A stretch of DNA of 64,000 nucleotides. Origin: Paraburkholderia kururiensis. GTDB lineage: Bacteria > Pseudomonadota > Gammaproteobacteria > Burkholderiales > Burkholderiaceae. Shown here in pieces: positions 16,854-25,282 of this stretch. The notes under the pieces are model-generated. The model saw only the letters and a list, made by a program, of their open reading frames with translations. It made no database searches and was not told the origin of the DNA. The translations under genes and the position numbers were made by a program. Where the stretch lies: the NCBI RefSeq assembly GCF_034424375.1, contig NZ_CP139965.1, positions 6,262,001 to 6,326,000 of the forward strand, given 5' to 3'. Position 1 is the stretch's first letter, and the number at the start of each line of letters is the position of its first letter.

Positions 16854-16874
16854 CGGCCGTCGTCTCGCGCCGGC

Positions 16875-17204
16875 TCACGCGAATAGCGCAACGTAGAACA
16901 CCACCGCGCCCACCAGCGCGCCGAGAAAGCAGAAGCCCTCGGGCGGCTCGTCGGTGCTCGTGCGCAGCCAGGCCGCCGCGACACCGAAGAGCCCCGCGAT
17001 GCCGAGCGCCACGAACACCATCACGATGTCGAAGAGCGCCGTGCGCCCCAGCTCCGAAAAAGCGATGTGCCGCACGCCGTACCAGACGCCCAGCGCCATC
17101 AGCGAAAGCACGACGAGCGGCAGCATCACATGGCTGCCTTCGTGCCCGAGATGGTGCGTCGCGTGAGCGTCATGACCGTGGTGAACCAGCCTTGTCATTC
17201 TCAT
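16875..17204 (-). CDS. Small His-rich integral membrane protein, unknown function
   Basis: 109 residues. The N-terminal 27 residues contain eight His (HHGHDAHATHHLGHEGSH), followed by three hydrophobic segments: LPLVVLSLMALGVWYGV, a second around FDIVMVFVALGIAGLFGVAAAWL and a third at the end (LVGAVVFYVALFA). The ATG at 17204 has a strong GGGGGAG upstream. I do not recognise a named family. The His cluster before the first helix suggests metal (zinc, nickel, copper) or proton sensing, which is inference. It is convergent with the nitroreductase gene. Confidence 0.7.
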   Translation of the reverse strand: MRMTRLVHHGHDAHATHHLGHEGSHVMLPLVVLSLMALGVWYGVRHIAFSELGRTALFDIVMVFVALGIAGLFGVAAAWLRTSTDEPPEGFCFLGALVGAVVFYVALFA

Positions 17205-17704
17205 GGTCGTCTCCCCCGCCGCCGACATGCCGACGGCGATCGAACGCTGCCGACCGACGTACGTGCGCGGGTCCGTGCGCGGGTCCAAGCTTGAGTCGCG
17301 CAAGGCCCGTCGCGGCAGGGTTCCATTCGAGAATAGTCGATAGACCGACTGCTTCAAAGCCTGCTTTCAAAGCCCGCTTAATTCGGACCCCAACATAGAT
17401 TGCGGCGACGCCGAAGCACGGTCGCGTCGGTGGGTCTTCATGGCATCAGGCCGCCTGCGATGCCGCGCCGCACACCCCGCTGACGACGGTACCGCGCGTC
17501 CCATGCCGTCTTTTTGCGCGGCCGGCAGCCTGTAGCGACTCCAGGTAGAATCATCGCAGCCAACGCTTTCGCGGACCCTGCCGCGTGCTTCGTCCCCGGC
17601 ACTCAGGCTGCGCACCGGCGCGGCCCGACCTGCGCGGCCCGACCTGCCCCGCATGCCGTTCCACCGCCCTGCAAGGCACCCCTTCCCTTCCGCCCACTGC
17701 CCGT
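17205..17704. repeat. Intergenic region with short tandem duplications
   Basis: 500 bp between divergent genes. It contains an exact 12-bp duplication GTGCGCGGGTCC (17263-17286), a near-duplication TGCTTCAAAGCC/TGCTTTCAAAGCC (about 17350-17375) and an exact 14-bp duplication GCGCGGCCCGACCT (17618-17645). TAGAAT at 17546-17551 is a plausible -10 for the metallophosphoesterase gene. No gene was recognised. Confidence 0.7.
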
Positions 17705-18877
17705 ATGCGACGCTTCTCTTCGTTTTTCATCCGTTTCATCGTCATCGGCGTGCTGCTGCACGTGTATGTCGGCTTCCGGCTGATTCCGGACCTGGCCGTC
17801 CCGCCCACCGGCAAGTGGCTCGCCGGGCTGTACCTCGTGCTGTCGTGCCTGCTGATTCCGCCCGGCATGCTGGCGCGCATGATCGACCGTCAACCGCTCG
17901 CAGACCGCCTCGCCTGGATCGGCCTTTCCGCGATGGGCTTCTTCTCGTCGTTGCTCGTGGCCACGTTCCTGCGCGACGTGCTGCTCGCCTCGCTGCTGAC
18001 GATCGATGCCATCTGGCCGCACGCCCTCGCGCTCGCTCGCTGGCGCACCGACACGGCGGCGTTCGCCATCGCGCTCGCGGTCGCGTTCTCGGTCATCGGC
18101 CTCGTCAATGCGCGGCGCCGCGCGCGCGTGGTGACCGTCGACGTGCCCATCGAGCAACTGCCCGAGGCGCTGGAAGGCTTCACCATCGTGCAGATCAGCG
18201 ACATCCACGTGGGCCCCACCATCAAGAACGACTACGTGAACGCGATCGTGGACGAAGTGAACCGCCTCGAGCCCGACCTGATTGCCGTGACGGGCGACGT
18301 GGTGGACGGCAGCGTCGACCAGCTCGCCGACCACACGCGGCCGCTCGGCCGGCTCGCCGCGCGGCACGGTGCCTACTTCGTAACGGGCAACCACGAGTAC
18401 TACTCGGGCGCCCATGCCTGGATCGACGAGTTTCAGCGGCTCGGCCTGCGCGTGCTGCTCAACGAGCACGCGGTGGTGGAGCACGAAAGCGCGCGCGTGG
18501 TGGTGGCCGGCGTGACCGATTACTCGGCCGGGCAGTTCGACCCCGAGCATCACAGCGACCCGGCCGCCGCCCTGCACGGCGCACCGTCCGATGCCCGCGT
18601 GAAGATCCTGCTCGCGCACCAGCCGCGCACGGCGCTCGCCGCGGCGCAGGCAGGCTACACGCTGCAGCTTTCCGGCCACACCCACGGCGGACAGTTCTTC
18701 CCCTGGAATTTCTTCGTGCGCCTGCAACAGCCCTTCACAGCGGGCCTCGCGCGTCTCGACGGCCTGTGGGTCTACACGAGCCGCGGCACCGGCTACTGGG
18801 GGCCGCCGAAAAGATTGGGCGCACCTTCGGAAATTACCCGGCTGCGGCTGGTCAAAGGGCTGGAAGCGGCTTTGTAA
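17705..18877 (+). CDS. Membrane-anchored metallophosphoesterase (YkuE/YaeI-like)
   Basis: 390 residues. The first about 140 residues form four hydrophobic segments. A calcineurin-like phosphoesterase follows from about 158, with the two-metal motifs in order: ISDIHVG (DxH), VTGDVVDG (GDxxD), TGNHEYY (GNHE), AHQPRTA and SGHTHGGQFFPW (GHTH). Related proteins (YaeI, YkuE, LpxI-distant) hydrolyse lipid or nucleotide phosphodiesters at the membrane; the substrate cannot be read here. The start at 17705 was chosen because MRRFSSFFIRF leads straight into the first helix. Confidence 0.88.
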   Translation: MRRFSSFFIRFIVIGVLLHVYVGFRLIPDLAVPPTGKWLAGLYLVLSCLLIPPGMLARMIDRQPLADRLAWIGLSAMGFFSSLLVATFLRDVLLASLLTIDAIWPHALALARWRTDTAAFAIALAVAFSVIGLVNARRRARVVTVDVPIEQLPEALEGFTIVQISDIHVGPTIKNDYVNAIVDEVNRLEPDLIAVTGDVVDGSVDQLADHTRPLGRLAARHGAYFVTGNHEYYSGAHAWIDEFQRLGLRVLLNEHAVVEHESARVVVAGVTDYSAGQFDPEHHSDPAAALHGAPSDARVKILLAHQPRTALAAAQAGYTLQLSGHTHGGQFFPWNFFVRLQQPFTAGLARLDGLWVYTSRGTGYWGPPKRLGAPSEITRLRLVKGLEAAL

Positions 18878-18903
18878 GCCGACCGTATACTTCCTGCATC
18901 CCT

Positions 18904-18936
18904 TTTTCGACCCGTTTGAACCCGTTTCGACCCGTT
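18904..18936. repeat. Three 10-bp tandem units
   Basis: Units CCCGTTTGAA, CCCGTTTCGA and CCCGTTCACC follow a TTTTTCGA lead-in, giving a 10-bp period in the gap between the metallophosphoesterase and AI-2E transporter genes. Confidence 0.8.
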
Positions 18937-18990
18937 CACCGCGCCGGCCCCTTACAGTCCTAAGGCCCCGACGGCGAACACAGCCCTCCC

Positions 18991-20055
18991 ATGGACAACA
19001 AGAAAAACCTGAACCAGACGTCGTTTCACCTGTTGCTGCTCGCGGTTTCCATTGCGCTGTGCCTGATCCTGCTGCCTTTTTTCAGCACGATCCTGTGGGC
19101 CGCGATCCTCGCCATGATCTTTCAGCCCGTGCAACGCCGGCTGCTTGCACGGCTCGGGCGGCGTCGCAACCTCGCGGCGCTCGTGTCGCTGCTGATCTGC
19201 GTGGTGCTGGTGATCCTGCCGTTGATGCTGGTGGCGGGCACCCTCGTGCAGGAAGTGATCGCGGCCTACACGGCCATCAAGTCGGGCGGGCTGAACTTCG
19301 GCGAGTACTTCAACCAGATGGTCCACATGGCGCCCGCGTGGCTGCAACGGCTGCTCGACCGCCTGGGCGTATTCGACCTGCACGGCCTGCAGCAGAAGTT
19401 GACCGCGGGCGCCGCGCAGATCAGCCAGTTTCTCGCCACGCAGGCGCTCTCCATCGGGCAGAACACGCTGCAATTTCTCGTGAGCTTCGGCGTGATGCTG
19501 TACCTGTTCTTCTTTCTCGTGCGAGACGGTCAGACCATTTCGCGCATCGTGCGCGACGCGATTCCGCTCGACCCCGACCGCAAGCAATATCTGCTGCGCA
19601 AGTTCACCACCGTCATTCGCGCGACGGTGAAGGGCAACGTGGTCGTGGCGCTCGTGCAAGGCGTGCTGGGCGGTCTTGCGTTCTGGGTGATCGGCATTCA
19701 GGGCGCGCTGCTGTGGGGCGCGCTGATGGCGCTGCTCTCGCTGCTGCCCGCGATCGGCGCAGCGCTGGTCTGGGCGCCGGTCGCGATCTATTTCGTGCTG
19801 ACGGGCGCGCTCGCGAAAGGCATTGGGCTCTTTCTGTTCTGCGCCCTCGTGATCGGCACCGTCGACAACCTGTTGCGCCCCATACTGGTCGGCAAGGACA
19901 CGCGCATGCCCGACTGGGTGATCCTGATCTCGACGTTGGGCGGCATGTCGCTCATCGGCATCAACGGGTTCGTGATCGGGCCGCTGATCGCCGCCCTCTT
20001 CATCGCCTGCTGGGACCTCTTCGCGCGCGACAAACGCGAAGCGGGCAGCGAATGA
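18991..20055 (+). CDS. AI-2E family transporter (PerM/TqsA-like membrane protein)
   Basis: 354 residues with about seven to eight membrane segments in the usual grouping: two or three N-terminal helices, a long amphipathic stretch (about 75-155), then a C-terminal bundle. Family blocks include PFFSTILWAAILAMIFQPVQRRL, GVLGGLAFWVIGIQGALLWG, and near the end GTVDNLLRPILVGKDTRMPDWVILISTLGG. Members export autoinducer-2 (TqsA) or act as Na+/H+ antiporters; which applies here is unknown. It starts 113 bp after the metallophosphoesterase gene on the same strand with a weak ribosome binding site. Confidence 0.9.
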   Translation: MDNKKNLNQTSFHLLLLAVSIALCLILLPFFSTILWAAILAMIFQPVQRRLLARLGRRRNLAALVSLLICVVLVILPLMLVAGTLVQEVIAAYTAIKSGGLNFGEYFNQMVHMAPAWLQRLLDRLGVFDLHGLQQKLTAGAAQISQFLATQALSIGQNTLQFLVSFGVMLYLFFFLVRDGQTISRIVRDAIPLDPDRKQYLLRKFTTVIRATVKGNVVVALVQGVLGGLAFWVIGIQGALLWGALMALLSLLPAIGAALVWAPVAIYFVLTGALAKGIGLFLFCALVIGTVDNLLRPILVGKDTRMPDWVILISTLGGMSLIGINGFVIGPLIAALFIACWDLFARDKREAGSE

Positions 20056-20098
20056 ACGGGCTCGCTGCTTACTCGCGTCTCGGGTCAAGCTGCCCCGC

Positions 20099-20124
20099 TT
20101 AAAGGTGTCGGTTTAAAGGCGTCG
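20099..20124. repeat. Imperfect 12-bp tandem duplication
   Basis: TTAAAGGTGTCG and TTAAAGGCGTCG, separated by two bases, lie between the convergent AI-2E and sensor-kinase genes. Confidence 0.75.
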
Positions 20125-20153
20125 TGCGCACGGCGCTGCAACGCCCTCCTCGC

Positions 20154-21599
20154 TCACGTCGACACCTGCGCCGGCAACGTGGTGCGCCCCGCGCGCCGCG
20201 GTTGCGAGGGCTCGCTCGAAGGGGCCGGCTGCGAGCCGCCACCGGCCGCCACCGAAAACCCGAACGTGTTGATGCCGCCTTCGCTGCGCACGAACACGCT
20301 GCCGTTGTGCATCTCCGCCACGGCCTTCACGATGGAAAGGCCCAGGCCGTGGTTTTCGCGGCTGTTCGAGCGCGCTTCCTGCAAGCGATAGAAGCGGTCG
20401 AAGATGTGCTCGCGCGCGTCTGCGTCGATAGGTTCGCCCGGGTTCGACACGGCAATCTCCACCTGCTCGCGGTGCTGCACGATCGCGACGTGCAGCATGG
20501 TGCCCGCCTGCGAATGCTGGATGGCGTTGACGAGCAGGTTGCTCATGGCACGCCCGAAGAGCGAGGTGTTGACGGGCGCGCGTGCGTCGCCGTGCATGGT
20601 GACGTGCAACTGCGCTTCTTCCAGCGGAATCTCCAGGAACTCCAGCATGCGCGCCACCTCGCCCGCGAGCGAGACCTCGATCAGCCCGCTGGCGCGCTCG
20701 CCGCGGTCGCAACGCGAGAGGAACAGCATGTCGTTGACGATCACCTTCAGCCGCTCGAACTCTTCGAGGTTCGATTGCAGCGTCTGCCGCAACTGCATGA
20801 CGGAGCGGTCGCGCGTGAGGGCCACCTGAGTCTGCCCGATCAGGATGCTCACGGGCGTGCGCAGTTCGTGCGCGACGTCGGCATTGAACGATTCGAGGCG
20901 CTCGTAAGCGCGGTCCAGGCGCTCCAGTGCGCCGTTGAACGACGTGGTCAGTTCGTGCAGTTCTTCGGGCAACGCGTCGGAATGCAAACGCTGCCGGCGA
21001 TTCACGGGGCTCAGTTGCGTGGCCTCCCGCGACAGCCGCGTGAGCGGCGCGAGACCGAAGCGCGTCACGGCCCGGCTCAACAGCAGCACGACCAGCGTGG
21101 CCAGCGCGATGAGCACGCCGAGCGCCACGCCGATACGGTGCAGCATGCGTTCGGTGCGCTCGCAGTCGCTCGCCACCACGAGCTTGAGATCGGGACGCTC
21201 GCCGGCGCCCGGTATGTCGTAGGTGGCCGTGATGACGTCGTAGGGACGCCCCGGCAGACGGATCTTCGCGTAGCGGCCTTGGGGCGCCGCCGTGGGCGTG
21301 CCGTTGATCGGCGTGCCGAACGTGAAGCGCGGGTCGGGGCTTTCGATGTAGTACTTCGTGTGACTGTCGGGCGTGGAGAGGTCCGCGAGTTTTTCCTGCA
21401 CGAAATGCCATTTCGCGGCGAGCGGCGAATGCGAAACGATCAGCGTCGCCACGCGGGACCGCGTGTCGAGCGTGGCGCGCAACTCGTTGAAGAGTTGCCG
21501 CTGCATCATCACGAAGAGCCCGACGCCCACGAGCGTGAAGACGATCAGCGAGACGACCGCGAACATCACGGATAGCCGCATGGAAATGGAGCGCTTCAT
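20154..21599 (-). CDS. Sensor histidine kinase, heavy-metal-sensor type (CusS/IrlS-like)
   Basis: 481 residues. A membrane helix (about 8-31), a periplasmic sensor domain of about 125 residues, a second helix (about 153-175), a HAMP linker, the dimerisation box ADVAHELRTPV with phosphoacceptor His244, and the ATP-binding N (NLLVNAIQHS), G1 and G2 (NHGLGLSIVKAVAEMH) boxes. The layout matches copper/silver or IrlS-type kinases. It overlaps the response regulator by 4 bp (ATGA), so the two are translated as a pair. The C-terminal about 30 residues are Pro/Ser-rich and unusual. The signal could be a metal or a toxic compound handled by the RND pump upstream; this is inference. Confidence 0.92.
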   Translation of the reverse strand: MKRSISMRLSVMFAVVSLIVFTLVGVGLFVMMQRQLFNELRATLDTRSRVATLIVSHSPLAAKWHFVQEKLADLSTPDSHTKYYIESPDPRFTFGTPINGTPTAAPQGRYAKIRLPGRPYDVITATYDIPGAGERPDLKLVVASDCERTERMLHRIGVALGVLIALATLVVLLLSRAVTRFGLAPLTRLSREATQLSPVNRRQRLHSDALPEELHELTTSFNGALERLDRAYERLESFNADVAHELRTPVSILIGQTQVALTRDRSVMQLRQTLQSNLEEFERLKVIVNDMLFLSRCDRGERASGLIEVSLAGEVARMLEFLEIPLEEAQLHVTMHGDARAPVNTSLFGRAMSNLLVNAIQHSQAGTMLHVAIVQHREQVEIAVSNPGEPIDADAREHIFDRFYRLQEARSNSRENHGLGLSIVKAVAEMHNGSVFVRSEGGINTFGFSVAAGGGSQPAPSSEPSQPRRAGRTTLPAQVST

Positions 21600-22282
21600 G
21601 TTGGCCCTCCTTCTTCGCGGACTTCGAGCACGTAGCCCATGCCGCGTATGGTGTGCAGCAGCTTGGCGGAATGCGGGCCGTCCAGCTTCGCGCGCAGCCG
21701 CTTGATGGCGGTCTCCACCACGTTCGCGTTGCTTTCGAAGTTGACGTCCCACACGAGTTCGGTGATGAGCGTCTTCGAGAGAATCTCGCCGCGGCGCCGC
21801 GCGAGCACGGAGAGCAGCTGGAATTCCTTCGCGGTGAGATCGAGCCGCACGCCGTCGCGCATGGCACGCCGGCTGATCAGATCCACCTGCAGGTCACCCA
21901 CCGAAATGACCGTGGATTCCTGCGCGCGCGCACGACGCGTGAGCGCGCGCAGCCGCTCCACGAGTTCGAGGAACGAGAACGGCTTGGTGAGATAGTCGTC
22001 GGCACCGTCGCGCAGACCGTGCACGCGATCGTCCACGCGGTCGCGCGCGGTGAGCATGATGACGGGCGTCTGCTTGTGGGCGCGCAGCGTGCGCAGCACG
22101 CCGAAGCCGTCGAGCTTCGGCAGCATCACGTCCAGAACGATCACGTCGAAGTCGTATTCGATCGCCATCCACGCGCCTTCCTCGCCGTCCATCGCCACGT
22201 CGACGATCCAGCCCTGTTCGGTCAGGCCGCTGTGCAGATAGTCGACGACCTTGCGTTCGTCTTCGATCACCAATACTTTCAT
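21596..22282 (-). CDS. OmpR/PhoB-family response regulator (IrlR/CopR-like)
   Basis: 228 residues. Receiver domain with acidic pocket E7-D8, phosphoacceptor Asp51 in VIVLDVMLPK, the conserved Thr in MLTAR and Lys in YLTKPFSF; the C-terminal winged helix contains LTAKEFQLLSVLARRRGEILSK and VVETAIKRLRAKLD. The ATG at 22282 has AAGGGGA upstream; the longer frame adds 17 unlikely residues. It is the first gene of a pair with the histidine kinase and follows the outer-membrane factor gene by 94 bp on the same strand, so the efflux genes are a plausible target. Confidence 0.94.
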   Translation of the reverse strand: MKVLVIEDERKVVDYLHSGLTEQGWIVDVAMDGEEGAWMAIEYDFDVIVLDVMLPKLDGFGVLRTLRAHKQTPVIMLTARDRVDDRVHGLRDGADDYLTKPFSFLELVERLRALTRRARAQESTVISVGDLQVDLISRRAMRDGVRLDLTAKEFQLLSVLARRRGEILSKTLITELVWDVNFESNANVVETAIKRLRAKLDGPHSAKLLHTIRGMGYVLEVREEGGPT

Positions 22283-22376
22283 ATCCCCTTCCTTCTGCTT
22301 GTGCTCCGCAGTGTGCCGTGCGGACCGCAGCATGGCGCGTTCACGAAGGCGAGCGCCATGGCACGAGGTGACCGCT

Positions 22377-23984
22377 TCAGCCGCCGCGCTTGCCTTGATT
22401 GTCTGCGGCTGGATTCACCGCTTGATTTGCTGCCTGAGTCACCGCGTGGTGCGTCATCTGACTCGCCGCCCCGCCCGTCTCGCCACCGGCTCCATCCCGC
22501 CCCACATCGCCGGCGACGTGCGCCGTCGCGTCGTCGGCACTCCAGCCGCCGCCCAGTGCCTTCGCAAGAAACACCACGAGCGCCGCGCGTTGCCCTTCGA
22601 TCTGTACCTCCTGGCGCTCGCTCGTGAGCAGTTGCTGCTCGGCGCTGATCACGTCGATGAACGCCGCGAGGCCGCCCTGATAGCGCGCTTCGGCGAGGTC
22701 CACGAGCTGGCGCGCATCCACCACTGCCGCATGCGCCTCGCGTGCGGCTTCGTCCAGCACCGAAAGCCCCGTGACCGCATTCTGCACCTCCTGGAACGCC
22801 GTGAGCACAGTCTGCCGATAGTTCGCTTCGGCCGAGGCGTAGCCCGCCTGCGCGAATGCGACGCCCGCCCTGCGCTGGCCGCCGTCGAACAGCACCTGGC
22901 TCGCGGACGCGCCCACGGACCACACGAGGCTCGGCAAGCTGAAGAGGCTCGCGAAGCGCGTGCTCTCCCAACCGATGCCGGGCGTGAGCGTGAGGTCCGG
23001 AAAATACGCGGCCCGCGCCACGCCGATCTGCGCGTTGGCCGCGGCCATGGCGCGTTCGGCGGAAGCAACGTCGGGCCGGCGTTGCAGCAGGTCGCTCGGC
23101 ACGCCTGTGGGCAGCTTCGGCACCGGCAGCGCCTTCACCACAGGCGCCAGCACGAACGTGGGCGCGGGCTGCCCGACGAGCACCGCGATGGCATGCTCGA
23201 ACTGCGCGCGCTGGTTGATCAGCAACTGCGCCTGGGTGCGCGTGGCATCGAGCTGCGCCTGCTGCTGCAACAGATTGAGCCCCGATACCGCGCCCAGGTC
23301 GTGCTGCGCGGTCACGAAATCGAGCGCCTTCTGCTGCAGCACGACCGAACGGTTCACCACGTCCACTTCGTTGTCGAGCTCGCGCAGGGAGAAGTAGTCG
23401 GTCGCGAGTTCGGCGGTGAGGACGAGCCGCGCGTTGGCAAGGTCGTCGCCGGCCTGCTGCGCGGAGGCCTTCGCGGATTCGACCGTGCGGCGAATGCGGC
23501 CGAACAGATCAGCCTCGTAGCTCACGCTGGGACCGATGGTGAGATCGTTCTGCACCGTCGACATGTTCTGCGTCGCATAGTTGAGCTTCGGCCGGTTCTG
23601 CGAAATGCGCGCGCGCTCCGCGGAAGCGGAAAGATCGATCTGCGGAAACAGCGACGACGACACGGAAGCCAGCGTGGCGCGCGCCTGCGCGTAATGCGCG
23701 ACGGCCATTTGCAGCGTCTGGTTGTTCGCGAGCGCCTCGATTTCCAGCGTGTTCAGTTCGTCCACGCCGAATGCGCGCCACCATTGCGGATCGAGCGGCG
23801 CGTGAGACGGCTGCGCGGGCTGCCACCACGTGTCGCCCTGGGCGACGCGCCACGCCGGCGGCGTAGCGGTTTCCGGCCGCTGGTAGTCGGGGCCCACGGT
23901 GCACGCGGCGAGCGTCGCCACCGCAAGCATCGCGGCGGTCGCACGCATGGCGTTCACGTGGGCGTTCACGACCTTGCGCTTCAC
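22377..23984 (-). CDS. RND efflux outer-membrane lipoprotein (OprM/NodT family)
   Basis: 535 residues. A lipoprotein signal peptide ends in the lipobox LAACTVGPDYQRPE, with Cys28 as the acylated residue. Two OEP repeats follow, with family marks FGVDELNTLEIEALANNQTLQMAVA, VSYEADLFGRIRR and LGAVSGLNLLQQQAQLD. It forms the trimeric outer-membrane channel for the RND pump. The last about 45 residues (after ALGGGWSADD) are a Gly/Ala/Gln-rich tail. It overlaps the adaptor gene by 4 bp, so the three efflux genes form one operon in the order pump, adaptor, channel. Confidence 0.93.
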   Translation of the reverse strand: MKRKVVNAHVNAMRATAAMLAVATLAACTVGPDYQRPETATPPAWRVAQGDTWWQPAQPSHAPLDPQWWRAFGVDELNTLEIEALANNQTLQMAVAHYAQARATLASVSSSLFPQIDLSASAERARISQNRPKLNYATQNMSTVQNDLTIGPSVSYEADLFGRIRRTVESAKASAQQAGDDLANARLVLTAELATDYFSLRELDNEVDVVNRSVVLQQKALDFVTAQHDLGAVSGLNLLQQQAQLDATRTQAQLLINQRAQFEHAIAVLVGQPAPTFVLAPVVKALPVPKLPTGVPSDLLQRRPDVASAERAMAAANAQIGVARAAYFPDLTLTPGIGWESTRFASLFSLPSLVWSVGASASQVLFDGGQRRAGVAFAQAGYASAEANYRQTVLTAFQEVQNAVTGLSVLDEAAREAHAAVVDARQLVDLAEARYQGGLAAFIDVISAEQQLLTSERQEVQIEGQRAALVVFLAKALGGGWSADDATAHVAGDVGRDGAGGETGGAASQMTHHAVTQAANQAVNPAADNQGKRGG

Positions 23985-25282
23985 GACGCATCCCCTCGTC
24001 GCGCAGGCGCGCTACGGCCCGCTTCACCGCGCGCGGGCGTCTGCGCGACGATCACGCTATCGCCGTCCGCGAGCGAATCGCTCGGGTTCACGACGATGCG
24101 GTCCTGCGCCGATACACCCGTGCCGATCACGAGCGACTGCCCCAGGTCCCGCGTGATCGTGACGGGCTGCAAATGCACGCGTCCGTTCGCGTCCACCACG
24201 GCTACGCGCGGCCCTTCCGCGCGAAACAGCAGCGTGTTGCCCGGCACCGTGAGCGTGCCCGGGGCCTCGGTATGCAATGCCGCCTGCACGTAGGCGCCGG
24301 GCATCAGCTTGCCGTCGTGATTGGGCAGCGTGATCTCCACCTGCAACGAACGCGTGGCGACGTCGATGGCGTCCGCGGTACGCGTGACGGTGCCGTCGAA
24401 CGTCACGCCCGGCAGTTCGGCCTGGGTCACGCTCACGTGCTGCCCGCGCGCGACCTGTTGCGCGTAAGCCTGCGGCACCTGCACGTAGAGCCTCAGCGGA
24501 TCGGCCTCGGCAATGGCGAAGAGCGCGCGCCCCGCGCCGCCATTGCCGGCGTTGATGAGGTCGCCCACGTCGATATTGCGTTGCGTGATGACGCCCGTGA
24601 TGGGCGCCACGATGCGCTGGAACGACTTCAGCTGCGTGAGACGGCGCACGTTCGCCTCCGCTGCGGCGACGTTCGCGACGTCCTGGTTGTAGGCGCCCTG
24701 GCGATCGTCGAGTTCCTGCTGCGCCACTGCATCGCGCTCGCGCAACTGCCGCGCGCGATCGAACGAGGTCTTCGCGAGCGCGAGCGTGGAGGCCGCCTGC
24801 TCGCGTTGCGCGATAGCCTGGGCGAGTTCCTGGTCGATCTCGGGCGTATCGAGTTCCGCGAGCAACTGGCCCTGCTGCACGTGCGCCCCGATATCCGCGT
24901 ACCAGTGCACCACGTAGCCGCTCGCGCGCGAGTAGATGGGGGACTCCACATAGCCGCGCAGCGTGCCGGGCAGCACGAGGCGTCCGTCGTCGCCCGCCGG
25001 TGCGGGATGCACCACGGTCACGTACTGGCGCGCGTTCTGCTCCGTCATGCCTTCGAGCCGATGCGCGTCGCGCAGATTGGCGAGGATCGTGCGCGTCGCG
25101 CCCGCCGCGAGCAGCAGCGCGACCAGCAGCACCGCAATGCGGCTGCGCCGCCACACGAGACTGCGCGACGGCAAGTCGAGGCCGCCTTCGCGCGTGCTCG
25201 CCTGGATATCCAGAGAGGAGTGATGTTGGTGGTCGTTCATGTCGTCAGTCGATCGATGTGGGCGGTCAGGGTCGGGCCGCAT
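23981..25282 (-). CDS. RND efflux periplasmic adaptor (membrane fusion protein)
   Basis: 433 residues. An N-terminal membrane anchor (about 48-65, SRIAVLLVALLLAAGA), then a biotinyl-lipoyl half (SPIYSRASGYVVHWYADIG, VQQGQLLAELDTPEIDQEL), an alpha-helical hairpin (about 140-205), the second half-motif (IVAPITGVITQRNIDVGDLI) and the beta-barrel domain. It links the pump to the outer-membrane channel. The ATG at 25282 is placed immediately after the pump stop (TGAATG). A second ATG at 25240 (MNDHQHHSSLD) would remove 14 residues. The N-terminal cytoplasmic tail is His-rich (DHQHHSS). Confidence 0.93.
   Translation of the reverse strand: MRPDPDRPHRSTDDMNDHQHHSSLDIQASTREGGLDLPSRSLVWRRSRIAVLLVALLLAAGATRTILANLRDAHRLEGMTEQNARQYVTVVHPAPAGDDGRLVLPGTLRGYVESPIYSRASGYVVHWYADIGAHVQQGQLLAELDTPEIDQELAQAIAQREQAASTLALAKTSFDRARQLRERDAVAQQELDDRQGAYNQDVANVAAAEANVRRLTQLKSFQRIVAPITGVITQRNIDVGDLINAGNGGAGRALFAIAEADPLRLYVQVPQAYAQQVARGQHVSVTQAELPGVTFDGTVTRTADAIDVATRSLQVEITLPNHDGKLMPGAYVQAALHTEAPGTLTVPGNTLLFRAEGPRVAVVDANGRVHLQPVTITRDLGQSLVIGTGVSAQDRIVVNPSDSLADGDSVIVAQTPARGEAGRSAPARRGDAS

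Noticed and set aside
17485..17515. GACGG...CCGTC followed by TTTTT as a terminator
   Set aside because: The stem is only five pairs with a long loop, and no plus-strand gene ends nearby.
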